Of a DNA stretch of 41,937 nucleotides, positions 8,191 to 17,512 are shown one piece after another. The number at the start of each line of letters is the position of its first letter. The first letter of the stretch is position 1. Under the pieces are notes generated by a model that did not search any database, had not been told where the DNA came from, and saw nothing but the letters and a program-made list of their open reading frames with translations. Origin of the DNA: an uncultured Paraprevotella sp. (GTDB lineage: Bacteria; Bacteroidota; Bacteroidia; Bacteroidales; Bacteroidaceae); assembly GCA_944321525.1 (NCBI GenBank), contig CALULQ010000033.1, positions 1 to 41,937 of the forward strand, written 5' to 3'. Both the position numbers and the translations under genes were made by a program.

Positions 8191-8254
8191 TCGGAGAGCC
8201 GGAAGCCATCCGCAGGCCGGGCTTGGCCATAGCCGGAGCACAAGAGACAAGGAC

Positions 8255-9289
8255 ATGGGACAATTGCATATAGATGTTTTTCCGCGGCTTTTCCATTTCA
8301 AAAAGCCGGCCGGCACGTCGCGCGGGGTTTATACCGAACGGCGGTCGTGGTACGTGAGGGTCACGGACGAGGATTGTCCGGGGCGCGAAGGGTGGGGCGA
8401 ATGCGCTCCCTTGCCGAAGCTGAGCTGCGACGACAGGCCGGATTATGAGGACGTGTTGCGCGCCGTGTGCGCCGAAACGGAACTGGCGGGGCGGCCCGAC
8501 ACGGAGCGCCTGCGTGCCTGCCCCTCCATGCTTTTCGGACTGGAGACGGCTTTCCGCCACTATGAGCGCGGCACGCATGCTTTGTGGGACACGCCTTTCT
8601 CGCGCGGCGAGGAAGGCATCTGCATCAACGGATTGATTTGGATGGGCGACTACGACTCCATGTATGCCCAGATACGGACGAAGATGGAGGCGGGTTACCG
8701 TTGCATCAAGCTGAAAATCGGGGCCATCAATTTTGAAGAGGAGTTGGAACTGTTGCGCTTTGTGCGTCGGCATTTCCCGGCAGACGAAGTGGAACTCCGC
8801 GTGGACGCCAACGGGGCGTTCGCACCGGCCGACGCCTTGGACCGGTTGGAGCGGCTGGCCGAACTGGACTTGCATTCCATCGAGCAGCCCATCCGTGCCG
8901 GGCAGTGGGACGAGATGGCCCGGCTGACGGCGACGTCGCCTCTGCCCGTGGCTTTCGACGAAGAACTGATTGGCCATTGCACCCGCGCGGCGAAGGTGCA
9001 GCTGCTCGACGACCTGCATCCGCAGTATATCGTGTTGAAACCTTCGCTCCACGGAGGTTTCAGCGGTTGCCGCGAATGGATTGAGGAAGCGGAGCGGCGG
9101 GGCATTGGCTGGTGGATCACGTCGGCCTTGGAGTCGAACGTGGGACTGAATGCCATCGCGCAATGGTGTGCCACGTGGCGGCCCGCGCTTCCGCAGGGGT
9201 TGGGCACGGGGCTGCTCTTCACCGACAACGTGCCGATGCCCCTCGAAATAAGGAAAGACTGTTTGTGGTATGTGGCAGACCGCGATTGA
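8255..9289 (+). CDS. menC: o-Succinylbenzoate synthase MenC
   Basis: MenC dehydrates SHCHC to o-succinylbenzoate. The 344-residue protein is an enolase-superfamily member of the muconate-cycloisomerase type. The catalytic Lys pair is in IKLKIG (K152, K154). Metal ligands are D184 (RVDANG), E210 (SIEQPI) and D235 (AFDEE), and the second catalytic Lys is K262 (VLKPS). All key residues are present. It overlaps menE by 20 bases, so the two are coupled. It is separated from menB by the padR-pspC pair and the rpn remnant and probably uses the promoter at 7997. Confidence 0.94.
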   Translation: MGQLHIDVFPRLFHFKKPAGTSRGVYTERRSWYVRVTDEDCPGREGWGECAPLPKLSCDDRPDYEDVLRAVCAETELAGRPDTERLRACPSMLFGLETAFRHYERGTHALWDTPFSRGEEGICINGLIWMGDYDSMYAQIRTKMEAGYRCIKLKIGAINFEEELELLRFVRRHFPADEVELRVDANGAFAPADALDRLERLAELDLHSIEQPIRAGQWDEMARLTATSPLPVAFDEELIGHCTRAAKVQLLDDLHPQYIVLKPSLHGGFSGCREWIEEAERRGIGWWITSALESNVGLNAIAQWCATWRPALPQGLGTGLLFTDNVPMPLEIRKDCLWYVADRD

Positions 9290-10373
9290 CCGTCAGGAGA
9301 TAGAGGTGGCCGGACGCCGTTTCCGTGCGTCCGACCGACCGCTGTTGGAACGCCTGTCGGACGGGGAGGCGGACGGGGCGCTCCGGGCCGTGTATGCCTT
9401 TCTGGCGGAATGGTTTTCCCCTTCCCCTACGGTGAGGGTGCAGACGTCCGGTTCCACGGGCGTGCCCAAGCGGATGGAAGTGGAAAAGGCGCGGATGATG
9501 CGCAGTGCCGTCCGCACGTGTGAGCATCTGGGGCTTCGGGCGGGCCACACGGCTTTGCTGTGCATGGACTTGAAGTATATCGGGGCCAAGATGGTGGTGG
9601 TGCGCGCCTTGGTGGCCGGGATGAGGTTGTGCGTGCGCCGCCCTTCGGGGCACCCTTTGGCCGACGTGGCCGACCCGGTGGACTTCCTGGCAGTCGTTCC
9701 GATGCAACTCTACAACACCCTGCAATGCGCTGCCGAGGCGGAGCGGCTGGCCCGCGTGCGTTGCGTCATCGTGGGCGGGGGCGCCGTGGACGAGGCCCTG
9801 CAGCGCCGGCTGTCCGGCATGCCTTGTCGCGTCTATTCCACGTATGGCATGACCGAAACGCTGTCGCACATCGCCTTGCGTCCGCTCAACGGGCCGGACG
9901 CCTCGGAGGCCTACACGCCTTTCGCGGGTGTGGCCCTCTCGCTTTCGCCGCGCGGCACGCTGGTGATCCATGCGCCGGAAGTCTGCGAGGAGGATTTGGA
10001 AACGAACGATGTGGCGCGCCTGCATGCCGACGGCACTTTCACCATCGTGGGCCGTGCGGACAACACCGTGAACAGCGGGGGCGTCAAAATCCAGATAGAG
10101 GAAGACGAGCGGCGCCTGAAGCTGCTCATCGCTGTGCCTTTCGCCCTGACAGCCGTGGCGGACAGCCGGTTGGGCGAGGCATTGGTGCTGTTGTTGGCCG
10201 ACACGTGCGGGGCTGACGATGCCTCCCTTGTGGCGCGGATGAAGTCGTGCCTGCCCCGTTACCATGTGCCGCGCCATATCCTTCGCGTGGCGGAAGTGCC
10301 GCACACGGAGAACGGGAAAGTGGACCGCGGGGCTTGCCGCCGGTTGGCGGCCGAGGCGTTCGCCCGTTCTTGA
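9270..10373 (+). CDS. menE: o-Succinylbenzoate--CoA ligase MenE
   Basis: MenE activates o-succinylbenzoate to its CoA thioester, the MenB substrate. The 367-residue ANL-superfamily protein has the ATP loop QTSGSTGVPKRME (about 59-71), the STYGMTET adenylate-binding motif, a GRADN hinge and a C-terminal NGKVDR with the catalytic Lys. It is short compared with MenE of Gram-positive bacteria because the N-terminal domain is reduced, but no essential motif is missing. The ATG at 9270 lies within the end of menC. MenA and the final methyltransferase are not in this window. Confidence 0.93.
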   Translation: MWQTAIDRQEIEVAGRRFRASDRPLLERLSDGEADGALRAVYAFLAEWFSPSPTVRVQTSGSTGVPKRMEVEKARMMRSAVRTCEHLGLRAGHTALLCMDLKYIGAKMVVVRALVAGMRLCVRRPSGHPLADVADPVDFLAVVPMQLYNTLQCAAEAERLARVRCVIVGGGAVDEALQRRLSGMPCRVYSTYGMTETLSHIALRPLNGPDASEAYTPFAGVALSLSPRGTLVIHAPEVCEEDLETNDVARLHADGTFTIVGRADNTVNSGGVKIQIEEDERRLKLLIAVPFALTAVADSRLGEALVLLLADTCGADDASLVARMKSCLPRYHVPRHILRVAEVPHTENGKVDRGACRRLAAEAFARS

Positions 10374-10450
10374 CGGCGCTCCGGCCGGACGGCAGGCATG
10401 CGCCCGTCGGCATCCGGTTGGGCCCGATGCGCCGCGGCGCCGTGCGCCGT
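10374..10450. other. Start of the menE-to-GH51 convergent spacer
   Basis: The 304-base gap between menE and the minus-strand glycosidase holds this unremarkable GC-rich stretch, then repeat copy B (10451-10518), an unassigned stretch, and the glycosidase terminator (10612-10647). No gene is supported here. Confidence 0.5.
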
Positions 10451-10518
10451 CCGCCAGCGTACTCTGCGGAGAGTACTCGAGTACTTTGCGGAAAGTACGG
10501 TTCCGTTCTCCGCAGGGC
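10451..10518 (-). repeat. Dispersed 22-nt-period palindromic repeat, copy B (inverted)
   Basis: Read on the minus strand, this copy runs from GCCCTGCGGAGA (10518) through a 14-nt partial unit and one full 22-nt unit with the perfect palindrome GTACTCGAGTAC, to GTACGCTGGCGG (10451). Order and spacing match copy C (25709-25777). It lies between the converging 3' ends of menE and the GH51/GH43 gene. Confidence 0.85.
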
Positions 10519-10611
10519 ATTCGTCCGCTTTCCGCATGGGGGCGGCTCGGAGCGGGGGCGATGTGTGGCCTCGCAAGGGCTTATCCGTCTGCGCCATGGC
10601 GGGCATCATAT

Positions 10612-10647
10612 AAAAAACGCCGCCCGGCCTTTGTGGGCGGGGCGGCG
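10612..10647 (-). terminator. Intrinsic terminator of the GH51/GH43 gene
   Basis: On the minus strand an 8-bp GC-only stem CGCCGCCC (10640-10647) pairs with GGGCGGCG (10618-10625) and is followed by TTTTTT (complement of 10612-10617). It lies 31 bases after the stop codon. A second inverted repeat, GATTCCC/GGGAATC, overlaps the stop region. Confidence 0.8.
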
Positions 10648-10677
10648 GATGAGTTTCAGATTCCCAAGGTCCGGGAA

Positions 10678-13600
10678 TCATTTTACCAGCATTTTCTTTT
10701 TCCCTACGATGTAGAGGCCGCGCGGCAAGCCCTTGGTGGCCTGGGCGGGAGCGGCGTTCTCGCGCAGCTTCACCCCGCTGAGCGTGTAGACGTCCACGGG
10801 GGCATTGTTGTCGCCCGTTGCTTCGCGGATGCCGTCCCCCTTGCCATAATAGTATAGGCGGAAGTTGTCGAAGCACGTCCAGTCGTGGGTCTTGTAAGTG
10901 TCTTTGCGCATGCCCACTTGCAGGTCGCCCGCTTCGTCCAGCGTGTATTCCACGAAGTTGTCCGTGTATTCCCCGTCGGTGTTGAAGGCGCTGTTGGCCG
11001 TCCATACGTTGTCGGGGTAAGTGTAGGGCGTGTAGGTATAGGGCGCGGAGTCGTCGAAGAGCGACATGAACGGGCACGACCTGTCGTTGACGTACAACAC
11101 GGCGCGCAGTTGCTCCGAACCGTCGTTGTGGGCTGGGTAGGCCACGGCATAGTCGCCGTCGCGGTAGAAGCCCTGGCACTGGAAGCGGTAAGTGCCGGCC
11201 GGCATGTTCTTCAGCACCTGATATGTGTCGAACGTCTTGTCGTAGAATTCGGCCACGCCGGACGATGCTGCCGTGAAACTTGTTCCCGTCCAGCCCGACC
11301 CGTCCGTGGTGAATTCCGGATTCTGCAGGAGGAAGGTCAGGTCGGCTCCGCCGCTGATTCCTTCGGCATATTCCGCCAGCGAGGCCTGCAGGGCCGCGTA
11401 GGCTGCGGGCAGCGCTTGCGCCAGGTTGCTCAGGCCGGTCAGCTCAAGGGCTTCCTCGGCCTGCCGGATGGCAGCGTCGAACACGCTGCTGCCGCTTTCT
11501 TCCTTCAGCGATTGGATTTGGGGCAGGAAGAGCTTCACGTCGCTCCAAGCCTGCAACATGTCGTACTCTTCCTCCGTGACGGTCATCACCGACCCGTGCT
11601 GGAACGCGCCGGAGCCCTCCAGGTTGGCCGACGGGCCCACGTTCAGTCCCAGGTGGTCGGTCTCGCAATATTTGTAGGCATTGCCGCCGGAGTAGCGCAT
11701 ATAATAAAGGTTATAGACGTCTTCGTTGATGCGGCGCACCGTGCTGGAGCCTTCCACCTGTTCGCTGCCCTCGTTGTCCACGTGCATCACTTCCGTCCAC
11801 GTGCCCCCCACGAGGCGGTCGCTCGTGGCCTCATAGATGCCGCGCGCCGAACCCGTGGCCCCTTCGCGCTTGTAGTACATGTGGTAGAGGCTGTCGTAGG
11901 GATTGAAGACGATGTCGGCGTCGATGACCGACACGCCCGGGTCGAAGAACAGCCGAGGCTGTGTCAGGGTCTTGAATTCGCGGTCGGCGTAGGAATAGAA
12001 GATGCGGTCGCGCGTGTCGCCCTCGTTGGACGAGAGGATGGAGTAGTAGACCAGATAGGCGCCCTCGCCCCCGTTGCCGGTCTCGTCCCAGATGAATTGC
12101 GGGGCCCACACGCGGTTGATGCGGGCATACTCCTCGTCGGTGTCGTAGACGCCGGTGGTGGCTTCGGGGTCGGAGAAGACGGACTTGCCGCGGGTGAAGT
12201 CGAACGTGGTGCTTTCCCAATGAACCAAGTCGTTGGAGCGGATCAGGTTGATGCCGCGGTTGTTCCATACGCCGGAGGCATGCTGCTTCATGTCGGTGGT
12301 GGTGATGAAATATTCGTCCGTTCCCTTCCCGCGCCCAATGTAGGCGTCGCGGGTGCCGTGCTCTATGCCGGCGATGGCTTCGGTGTCGAAGATTTCAGCC
12401 CCTCCGAGCAGCACGTTGAACACGCGCCCCTTGTCTTCCTTCGTGCCGAGGGCGAAGTTGGTGATTTCCGTGCCCGCGTTCATGAAGCAGTACAGGTAGC
12501 CGTGGCGGTTGTCGTCCGGTGCCAGGCGGAGGGTTTGCTCCACGTTCATGTTTTCGGAAGTGGCTTTCAGCGTGCCGGCCACCACGGCTTCGCCGTCCTG
12601 CGGCAGGCGGCCGACGTGCAGCGTCGTGCCGTCGAGCGTCACGGCGTCGGCCCACGCTTCGTCTACCTCCAGCGTCCATTCCAGCGGAGTCCCGTTCTCG
12701 GTTTGTGCCGGGAGTTCGGTGGTGGCGTGCAGGTAGTTGAACTTCTTCATCAGGTGTGCCAGTGCCGCCTTGTCCTCGCTGAGCGCCACTTCGGGCGCCG
12801 TCGTCGCCTTGTCCTTCACCTGCGCATAGAGTTCGCGGGCTTGGTTCCCGTCGAGCGCCGAGTCGTAGATGCGGAAGTTGTCGAAGAAGGTTTCAGCCAT
12901 CAGCGCGTCGGCTTCGAAGGGCGAGCGGCCTATCCATGCCGAAGTGATGGCATCGGCCATGCTGGCCGGACGTTGCCCCACCAGCACTTCGCCGGTGAGC
13001 CGTCCGTCCACGTAGAGCCGTCCGTGTTCGCCGTCCTGCACGTAAGTCAGGTTGTGCCACACGCCGTAGGAGAGCCCTCCGCGCGAGGCAGCGTCGGTGC
13101 TGGCCTCGTCCTTGATGGTGTAGTACCAGTTGGTGTTGTTCGGGCTGTTCACCAGTCCGACGTATTGGTCCGTTCCGGCGGCAAAGCCATAGGCCCAGCA
13201 ATATTGTTGCAGGTTACCGATTCCGTGCAGGGCGATGTCGACCGACATGGTATAGTCGGCATCCAGCGCGGAAAGGGTCTGGCGTGCCATGTCCACGCCT
13301 AAGTCAAAAAAACCGTTGCCGTTGGCCGTGCCGGTGTAGAGCGCCTTGTTGCCGTCGCTCATGGCCACGATGGAGGCTCCGCCCTGCAGTGTGCCCTGAA
13401 AGTTGCCGGAGTCGTCGGTGGCGTTGCCCGCCTCGAAAGAATATTGCACGATGGGGTCGGGCAGTTCGGCTGTTTCTTCCTCAACGATTTCAACGCCTTC
13501 CACGTCCACGCGGAGGATGTTGACCGAATAGGCCGGCGCTTCATACGTGAATTGCGAGCCCTTGGCGTCCAGGGCCGATTCCTGCGGCACCACGTTCCGG

Positions 13601-15942
13601 GGATTGTCCAGCGTGTTTTCGTCCGTGGCCGCACCGGTCAGCACAATCTTGTTCCCGCCGTTGGCCGTGGCGTGGGACAGGTTGACGTTCACGGTCTGTG
13701 CGTCGGCGTTCGGGTTGACGAGTTTCAGGTAGAGCACGCCCGCTTCGTCGTCGATGCTGGAAGAGACGTAGACTTTGCGCTGCACGGGAATGGTGATGTC
13801 GTGCACGAGCTGGCCGTCGAGGTAGCATTTGGCCTGCGTGCCGTCCACTTCCACGCGGATGTGGTAGGTGCGCCCCGTTTCGAGGCTGCCTGCGGCGGAA
13901 GCCACGGTGGTCTTCGAGCCGTTCGTGCAGCATTCCACGCCATGTTGCGTGTTGCTCCATCCGCCGAGGTTCCACCAGCAATAGTTGTTGGCGTCGCTAT
14001 GGTTGAACACGATGAGGAATCCCTCCGCTCCGCTGTTCTTCGTGGCCTCCACCTCGAAGGTGTAGCGCTCTCCGAGGGCCACGTTGCAGGCATAGATTTG
14101 TCCCTGCATGCCGCCGTCGGTCTGTTGCAGCGTGCCGCCCGAGGTGGCCCACTGTCCGCCTGCGGCCGTCCATTCGGGTTTCGTCGTGGAGAAGTCGTCG
14201 CTGAACACGACGTTTCCTTCACCGTCCGTCAGGCGCACGTTGTCGAATGTGGCCGACGTGCTCCACGTGCTCAGTCCGATGCCCCCGCTGCGCACCAGCC
14301 GGTTGCCCTCTTCGGTCCACTTCACGTTCTGCCGGCCCACGTTGTTGGGGAAGAGCTGCTGCACGTAGTAGGACGGCGTGCCGTAGCTTGTGCGGCTGTC
14401 GAACTGGATCATGTCGGGCCGCCAGTTGTAGTTGTTCACGTTGGCGAATATCGGGGCGTAGCTGTTCATCACGCAGACATCCGAGTTGTTCTCCATGCCC
14501 TGCATGAACACGGCCTCGCCGAGGGCGGCCATCAGATGCCCGTTCACGCCGAAGTCCTGCGTCACGGCATACTCTCCGATGTAGATTTTGTGTGCTGAAC
14601 GGCTGTAGGAGTCGTATTTGTTGTATTGGTTCACGAACCACGACGGGTTGCGGTAGTAGTGCTCGTCCACCACGTCGACGGGGTAGGGGTTGCGCCACGA
14701 GGGGTTGTCCGTGCCCCATGCTTCCACGTTGCCGATGATGGTCACGTCGGGGTACTTCGCGCGTATGGCCTCGTAGAACTGTTGGTAGCGCTCGGCGTAG
14801 TGGTCGCTCTGGTCGTTGTTGTTTTCCGACGAGAAGTTGTAGTTTTCGTTTCCTATCTCAATCAGCCGCAGGTTGAATGGTTCCGGGTGTCCGTTCTTGG
14901 CGCGGAGCGCTCCCCATTTGGTGGTTTCCGCGTCGCCGTTGCAGTACTCCAGTGCGTCGAGCGCCTCCTGGATGTATTCGTCGATGTCTCGGTAGTTCTC
15001 GGCCCATCCGTGCCCCATGCCCATGTTCACGACGAAGAGCGGTTCGGCGCCCAGGTCCTCGGTGAGTTGCAGCATTTCGTGGAATCCCATGCCGTCCGAG
15101 ACGCGGTAGCCCCAGTTCTGGTTCATGTGTCCCGGCCGTTCCTCAATGGGGCCTATGGTGTTTTTCCACTCGAAACGGTTGGTGCTGTTGTTGGCCCATA
15201 CGCCCTCCACGTAGCATCCGCCGGGGAAGCGCACGAAGCGGGGCTTCATGGCCTCGAGCATTTCCGCCAAATCCGGGCGGCAGCCGTTGGGGCGGTCTTT
15301 GTAGGTGGGCGGGAAAAGGCTCACCACGTCCACCACCACCGTGCCCGGAGCGCTTCCCGTCAGGGCCAGCCACCCACGCGGGTCGTCGCCCGTGGCGGTG
15401 ATTTCGGTCTCCAGTTTGCGCCAGGTGCCGTCGGCCTGCACGGGAATCTCGGCCTGTCCCAGCGCGGTGCCGTCTTCGCTTTGCAGCGTGGCCGTGAGCG
15501 TGCCGTCATACGAAGGTGCCCCCTTCAGCCAGAGCGACAGCTTGTAGGTGCGGCCCTGCACCACGTTGATGCCCCAGAAGCCTTCGTTGCGCACACCGTC
15601 GCCCGCTGCGCTCATTTCCATCCTGAGGGCGTGGCCTTGCGCCTCGTTGAGCAGGCCTTCGGTGTCGAGCGACATGCGTGCCCCGCCCACGGGCCACCAT
15701 TTGTCCGGGTTCGAGGCGTTGTCCTCAAACGACCGGTTGTGGATCAGCTCGGCGTAGAGGCCGCCGTCGCCCGCGTGGTTGATTTCTTCGAAGAAGATGC
15801 CGTAGTGGCGGTCGCCGATGAGCGCTCCGCGCTGCCCGGCGTCGATGTTCAGCGTCACTTGTGCCATGGAGGCTGTGGCCATGCCGGCCGCCAGGAGCGA
15901 CAAGGAGAACATCCTTTTCATAAAAAACAAGTTTTTCATCAT
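10678..15942 (-). CDS. Secreted GH51 / LamG / GH43 multidomain arabinan-type hydrolase
   Basis: This is a 1754-residue exported enzyme. A signal peptide (to about 28, ...ATASMAQ) is followed by a GH51 alpha-L-arabinofuranosidase with a CBM-like insert at about 80-210. The acid/base is E366 (IGNEN) and the nucleophile E457 (YIGEY). A concanavalin-like insert follows at about 558-720, then a LamG domain near 845-1035. A GH43-type five-bladed propeller lies at about 1160-1470 with VIDADIVF (Asp) and the likely general acid in VEGSS. A helical segment and a CBM-like domain come next. The tail (YTLSGVKL, then GLPRGLYIVGKKKMLVK) resembles a type IX sorting-type domain. It probably removes arabinose side chains and cuts arabinan or arabinoxylan outside the cell. 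No transporter or regulator adjoins it, so it appears as a lone gene. Confidence 0.87.
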   Translation of the reverse strand: MMKNLFFMKRMFSLSLLAAGMATASMAQVTLNIDAGQRGALIGDRHYGIFFEEINHAGDGGLYAELIHNRSFEDNASNPDKWWPVGGARMSLDTEGLLNEAQGHALRMEMSAAGDGVRNEGFWGINVVQGRTYKLSLWLKGAPSYDGTLTATLQSEDGTALGQAEIPVQADGTWRKLETEITATGDDPRGWLALTGSAPGTVVVDVVSLFPPTYKDRPNGCRPDLAEMLEAMKPRFVRFPGGCYVEGVWANNSTNRFEWKNTIGPIEERPGHMNQNWGYRVSDGMGFHEMLQLTEDLGAEPLFVVNMGMGHGWAENYRDIDEYIQEALDALEYCNGDAETTKWGALRAKNGHPEPFNLRLIEIGNENYNFSSENNNDQSDHYAERYQQFYEAIRAKYPDVTIIGNVEAWGTDNPSWRNPYPVDVVDEHYYRNPSWFVNQYNKYDSYSRSAHKIYIGEYAVTQDFGVNGHLMAALGEAVFMQGMENNSDVCVMNSYAPIFANVNNYNWRPDMIQFDSRTSYGTPSYYVQQLFPNNVGRQNVKWTEEGNRLVRSGGIGLSTWSTSATFDNVRLTDGEGNVVFSDDFSTTKPEWTAAGGQWATSGGTLQQTDGGMQGQIYACNVALGERYTFEVEATKNSGAEGFLIVFNHSDANNYCWWNLGGWSNTQHGVECCTNGSKTTVASAAGSLETGRTYHIRVEVDGTQAKCYLDGQLVHDITIPVQRKVYVSSSIDDEAGVLYLKLVNPNADAQTVNVNLSHATANGGNKIVLTGAATDENTLDNPRNVVPQESALDAKGSQFTYEAPAYSVNILRVDVEGVEIVEEETAELPDPIVQYSFEAGNATDDSGNFQGTLQGGASIVAMSDGNKALYTGTANGNGFFDLGVDMARQTLSALDADYTMSVDIALHGIGNLQQYCWAYGFAAGTDQYVGLVNSPNNTNWYYTIKDEASTDAASRGGLSYGVWHNLTYVQDGEHGRLYVDGRLTGEVLVGQRPASMADAITSAWIGRSPFEADALMAETFFDNFRIYDSALDGNQARELYAQVKDKATTAPEVALSEDKAALAHLMKKFNYLHATTELPAQTENGTPLEWTLEVDEAWADAVTLDGTTLHVGRLPQDGEAVVAGTLKATSENMNVEQTLRLAPDDNRHGYLYCFMNAGTEITNFALGTKEDKGRVFNVLLGGAEIFDTEAIAGIEHGTRDAYIGRGKGTDEYFITTTDMKQHASGVWNNRGINLIRSNDLVHWESTTFDFTRGKSVFSDPEATTGVYDTDEEYARINRVWAPQFIWDETGNGGEGAYLVYYSILSSNEGDTRDRIFYSYADREFKTLTQPRLFFDPGVSVIDADIVFNPYDSLYHMYYKREGATGSARGIYEATSDRLVGGTWTEVMHVDNEGSEQVEGSSTVRRINEDVYNLYYMRYSGGNAYKYCETDHLGLNVGPSANLEGSGAFQHGSVMTVTEEEYDMLQAWSDVKLFLPQIQSLKEESGSSVFDAAIRQAEEALELTGLSNLAQALPAAYAALQASLAEYAEGISGGADLTFLLQNPEFTTDGSGWTGTSFTAASSGVAEFYDKTFDTYQVLKNMPAGTYRFQCQGFYRDGDYAVAYPAHNDGSEQLRAVLYVNDRSCPFMSLFDDSAPYTYTPYTYPDNVWTANSAFNTDGEYTDNFVEYTLDEAGDLQVGMRKDTYKTHDWTCFDNFRLYYYGKGDGIREATGDNNAPVDVYTLSGVKLRENAAPAQATKGLPRGLYIVGKKKMLVK

Positions 15943-15994
15943 AACAATATGGTTAGGAATGGTGTGTTTCGAACACGAGGGCGTTATGCCCTTC

Positions 15995-16002
15995 CAAAAG
16001 TA
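15995..16002 (-). promoter_or_regulatory. -7 box of the GH51/GH43 gene
   Basis: The minus strand reads TACTTTTG, matching TAnnTTTG, 52 bases before the ATG at 15942. A possible -33 TTTA lies about 20 bases upstream. Confidence 0.6.
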
Positions 16003-16078
16003 GTCAAATCCAATCGTTAAACCTAATAAAAAAGAGATTAAAATGAGGAAAATGTGCGCTGTTTCCCTTTTTTCTTCT

Positions 16079-16086
16079 TAATTTTG
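16079..16086 (+). promoter_or_regulatory. -7 box of metK
   Basis: TAATTTTG matches TAnnTTTG. Transcription should start near 16093, a few bases before the SAM-II-like aptamer, so the aptamer would form the 5' end of the mRNA. Confidence 0.65.
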
Positions 16087-16100
16087 CACCCGAAATACAA

Positions 16101-16148
16101 ATGTGGATAGATTTGGGCGGCTTGCAACCACGGTAAAAAATGCTAAAA
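16101..16148 (+). ncRNA. SAM-II-like riboswitch upstream of metK
   Basis: Stem P1 forms between TGTGG (16102-16106) and CCACG (16128-16132). The loop carries GATTTGGG, then CGGCTTGCAA. The 3' part is GGTAAAAAATGCTAAAA. These blocks (GAUUU, CUUGCA, UAAA, GCUAAA) and their order are the conserved core of the SAM-II aptamer. A pseudoknot between GGC (16119-16121) and GCT (16142-16144) is possible. SAM-II usually hides the ribosome-binding site, but here the metK ATG lies 80 bases further on. An ATG at 16140 inside the aptamer opens a 14-codon ORF ending at 16184. How SAM would control metK is therefore unclear. Confidence 0.75.
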
Positions 16149-16227
16149 TCAGTTCTTGAGACTGCACGCATACCTTCCCAATGAAACCCCATTCTTTATT
16201 CATCATTATTAAATAAACAGTTTAAAA

Positions 16228-17511
16228 ATGGGTTACTTATTTACTTCTGAGTCGGTGTCTGAGGGACACCCAGACAAAGTGGCGGACCAGATTTCGGACG
16301 CCGTGTTGGATGAGTTGCTGGCTTTCGACCCGCAGTCGAAAGTGGCTTGCGAGACGTTGGTCACTACCGGACAGGTCATCGTGGCCGGCGAAGTCAAATC
16401 GGAGGCTTACGTCGACCTGCAGGAAATCGCGCGGCGGACCATCCGACGCATCGGTTATACCAAAGCGGAATATAAGTTCGAGGCCGAAAGCTGCGGAGTG
16501 CTGTCGGCCATTCATGAGCAGAGCGCGGACATCAACCGCGGAGTGGAGCGCCAGGACCCCATGGAACAGGGCGCAGGAGACCAAGGCATGATGTTCGGAT
16601 ATGCCACCAACGAGACGGAAAACTATATGCCCCTTTCGCTCGACCTGAGCCATAAGATACTGCGCGTGCTGGCCGAAATCCGGCGCGAAGGACGTGTCAT
16701 GACCTATCTGAGGCCGGACGCGAAGAGCCAGGTGACGATTGAATACGACGACAACGGCAAGCCGGTGCGCGTGGACACCATCGTGGTCTCCACGCAGCAT
16801 GATGAATTTATCCAGCCCGTGGACGGCGACCAGGATGAAGCCGACCGCCGGATGCTGGAACAAATCCGGCAGGACGTCATTACCATCCTTATGCCCCGTG
16901 TGGTGGCCGAAATCCACGACCCCGCCGTGCTCCGGCTCTTCGACGAGCACATCACTTATCACGTGAATCCTACGGGCAAGTTCGTCATCGGAGGCCCCCA
17001 TGGAGACACGGGCCTGACGGGCCGCAAAATCATTGTGGACACTTATGGCGGGAAAGGTGCGCACGGCGGTGGTGCCTTCTCGGGCAAGGACCCCTCGAAG
17101 GTGGACCGCTCGGCGGCCTATGCAGCCCGGCATATTGCCAAGAACATGGTGGCTGCCGGAGTGGCCGACGAGATGCTGGTGCAAATCAGTTATGCCATCG
17201 GCGTGGCGCGGCCGGTGAACATCTATGTCAATACCTACGGGCGCAGCCATGTGGGCATGACCGACGGCGAGATTGCGAAGAAAATAGACCAGTTGTTCGA
17301 CTTGCGCCCCAAGGCCATCGAAGACCGGCTGAACCTGCGCAAGCCCATCTATGAGGAAACGGCGGCTTACGGGCACATGGGACGCCAGCCGCAGGTGGTA
17401 ACCAAGGTGTTCCATAGCCGTTACATGCCCTCGAAGACCATGGAAGTGGAGCTGTTTACGTGGGAGAAACTGGATTATGTGGACAAGATAAAGGCAGCAT
17501 TCGGATTGTAA
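16228..17511 (+). CDS. metK: S-adenosylmethionine synthetase MetK
   Basis: MetK makes S-adenosylmethionine from methionine and ATP. The 427-residue protein has all the hallmarks: [19 protein letters not shown], the [12 protein letters not shown] hexapeptide region, and the phosphate loop [22 protein letters not shown]. It is somewhat longer than the E. coli enzyme because of an insertion near residue 165-200. The ATG at 16228 follows an A/T-rich leader without a Shine-Dalgarno site. The SAM-II-like element upstream predicts feedback by the product. The LOG-family gene starts one base after the stop, so they form an operon. Confidence 0.97.
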   Translation: MGYLFTSESVSEGHPDKVADQISDAVLDELLAFDPQSKVACETLVTTGQVIVAGEVKSEAYVDLQEIARRTIRRIGYTKAEYKFEAESCGVLSAIHEQSADINRGVERQDPMEQGAGDQGMMFGYATNETENYMPLSLDLSHKILRVLAEIRREGRVMTYLRPDAKSQVTIEYDDNGKPVRVDTIVVSTQHDEFIQPVDGDQDEADRRMLEQIRQDVITILMPRVVAEIHDPAVLRLFDEHITYHVNPTGKFVIGGPHGDTGLTGRKIIVDTYGGKGAHGGGAFSGKDPSKVDRSAAYAARHIAKNMVAAGVADEMLVQISYAIGVARPVNIYVNTYGRSHVGMTDGEIAKKIDQLFDLRPKAIEDRLNLRKPIYEETAAYGHMGRQPQVVTKVFHSRYMPSKTMEVELFTWEKLDYVDKIKAAFGL

Positions 17512-17512
17512 G

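Noticed and set aside
10885..14598. Long open frames (805 and 384 codons) on the plus strand opposite the GH51/GH43 gene
   Set aside because: They lie antisense to a clearly real gene, have Val/Gly/His-rich composition typical of GC-rich shadow frames, and show no family motif.
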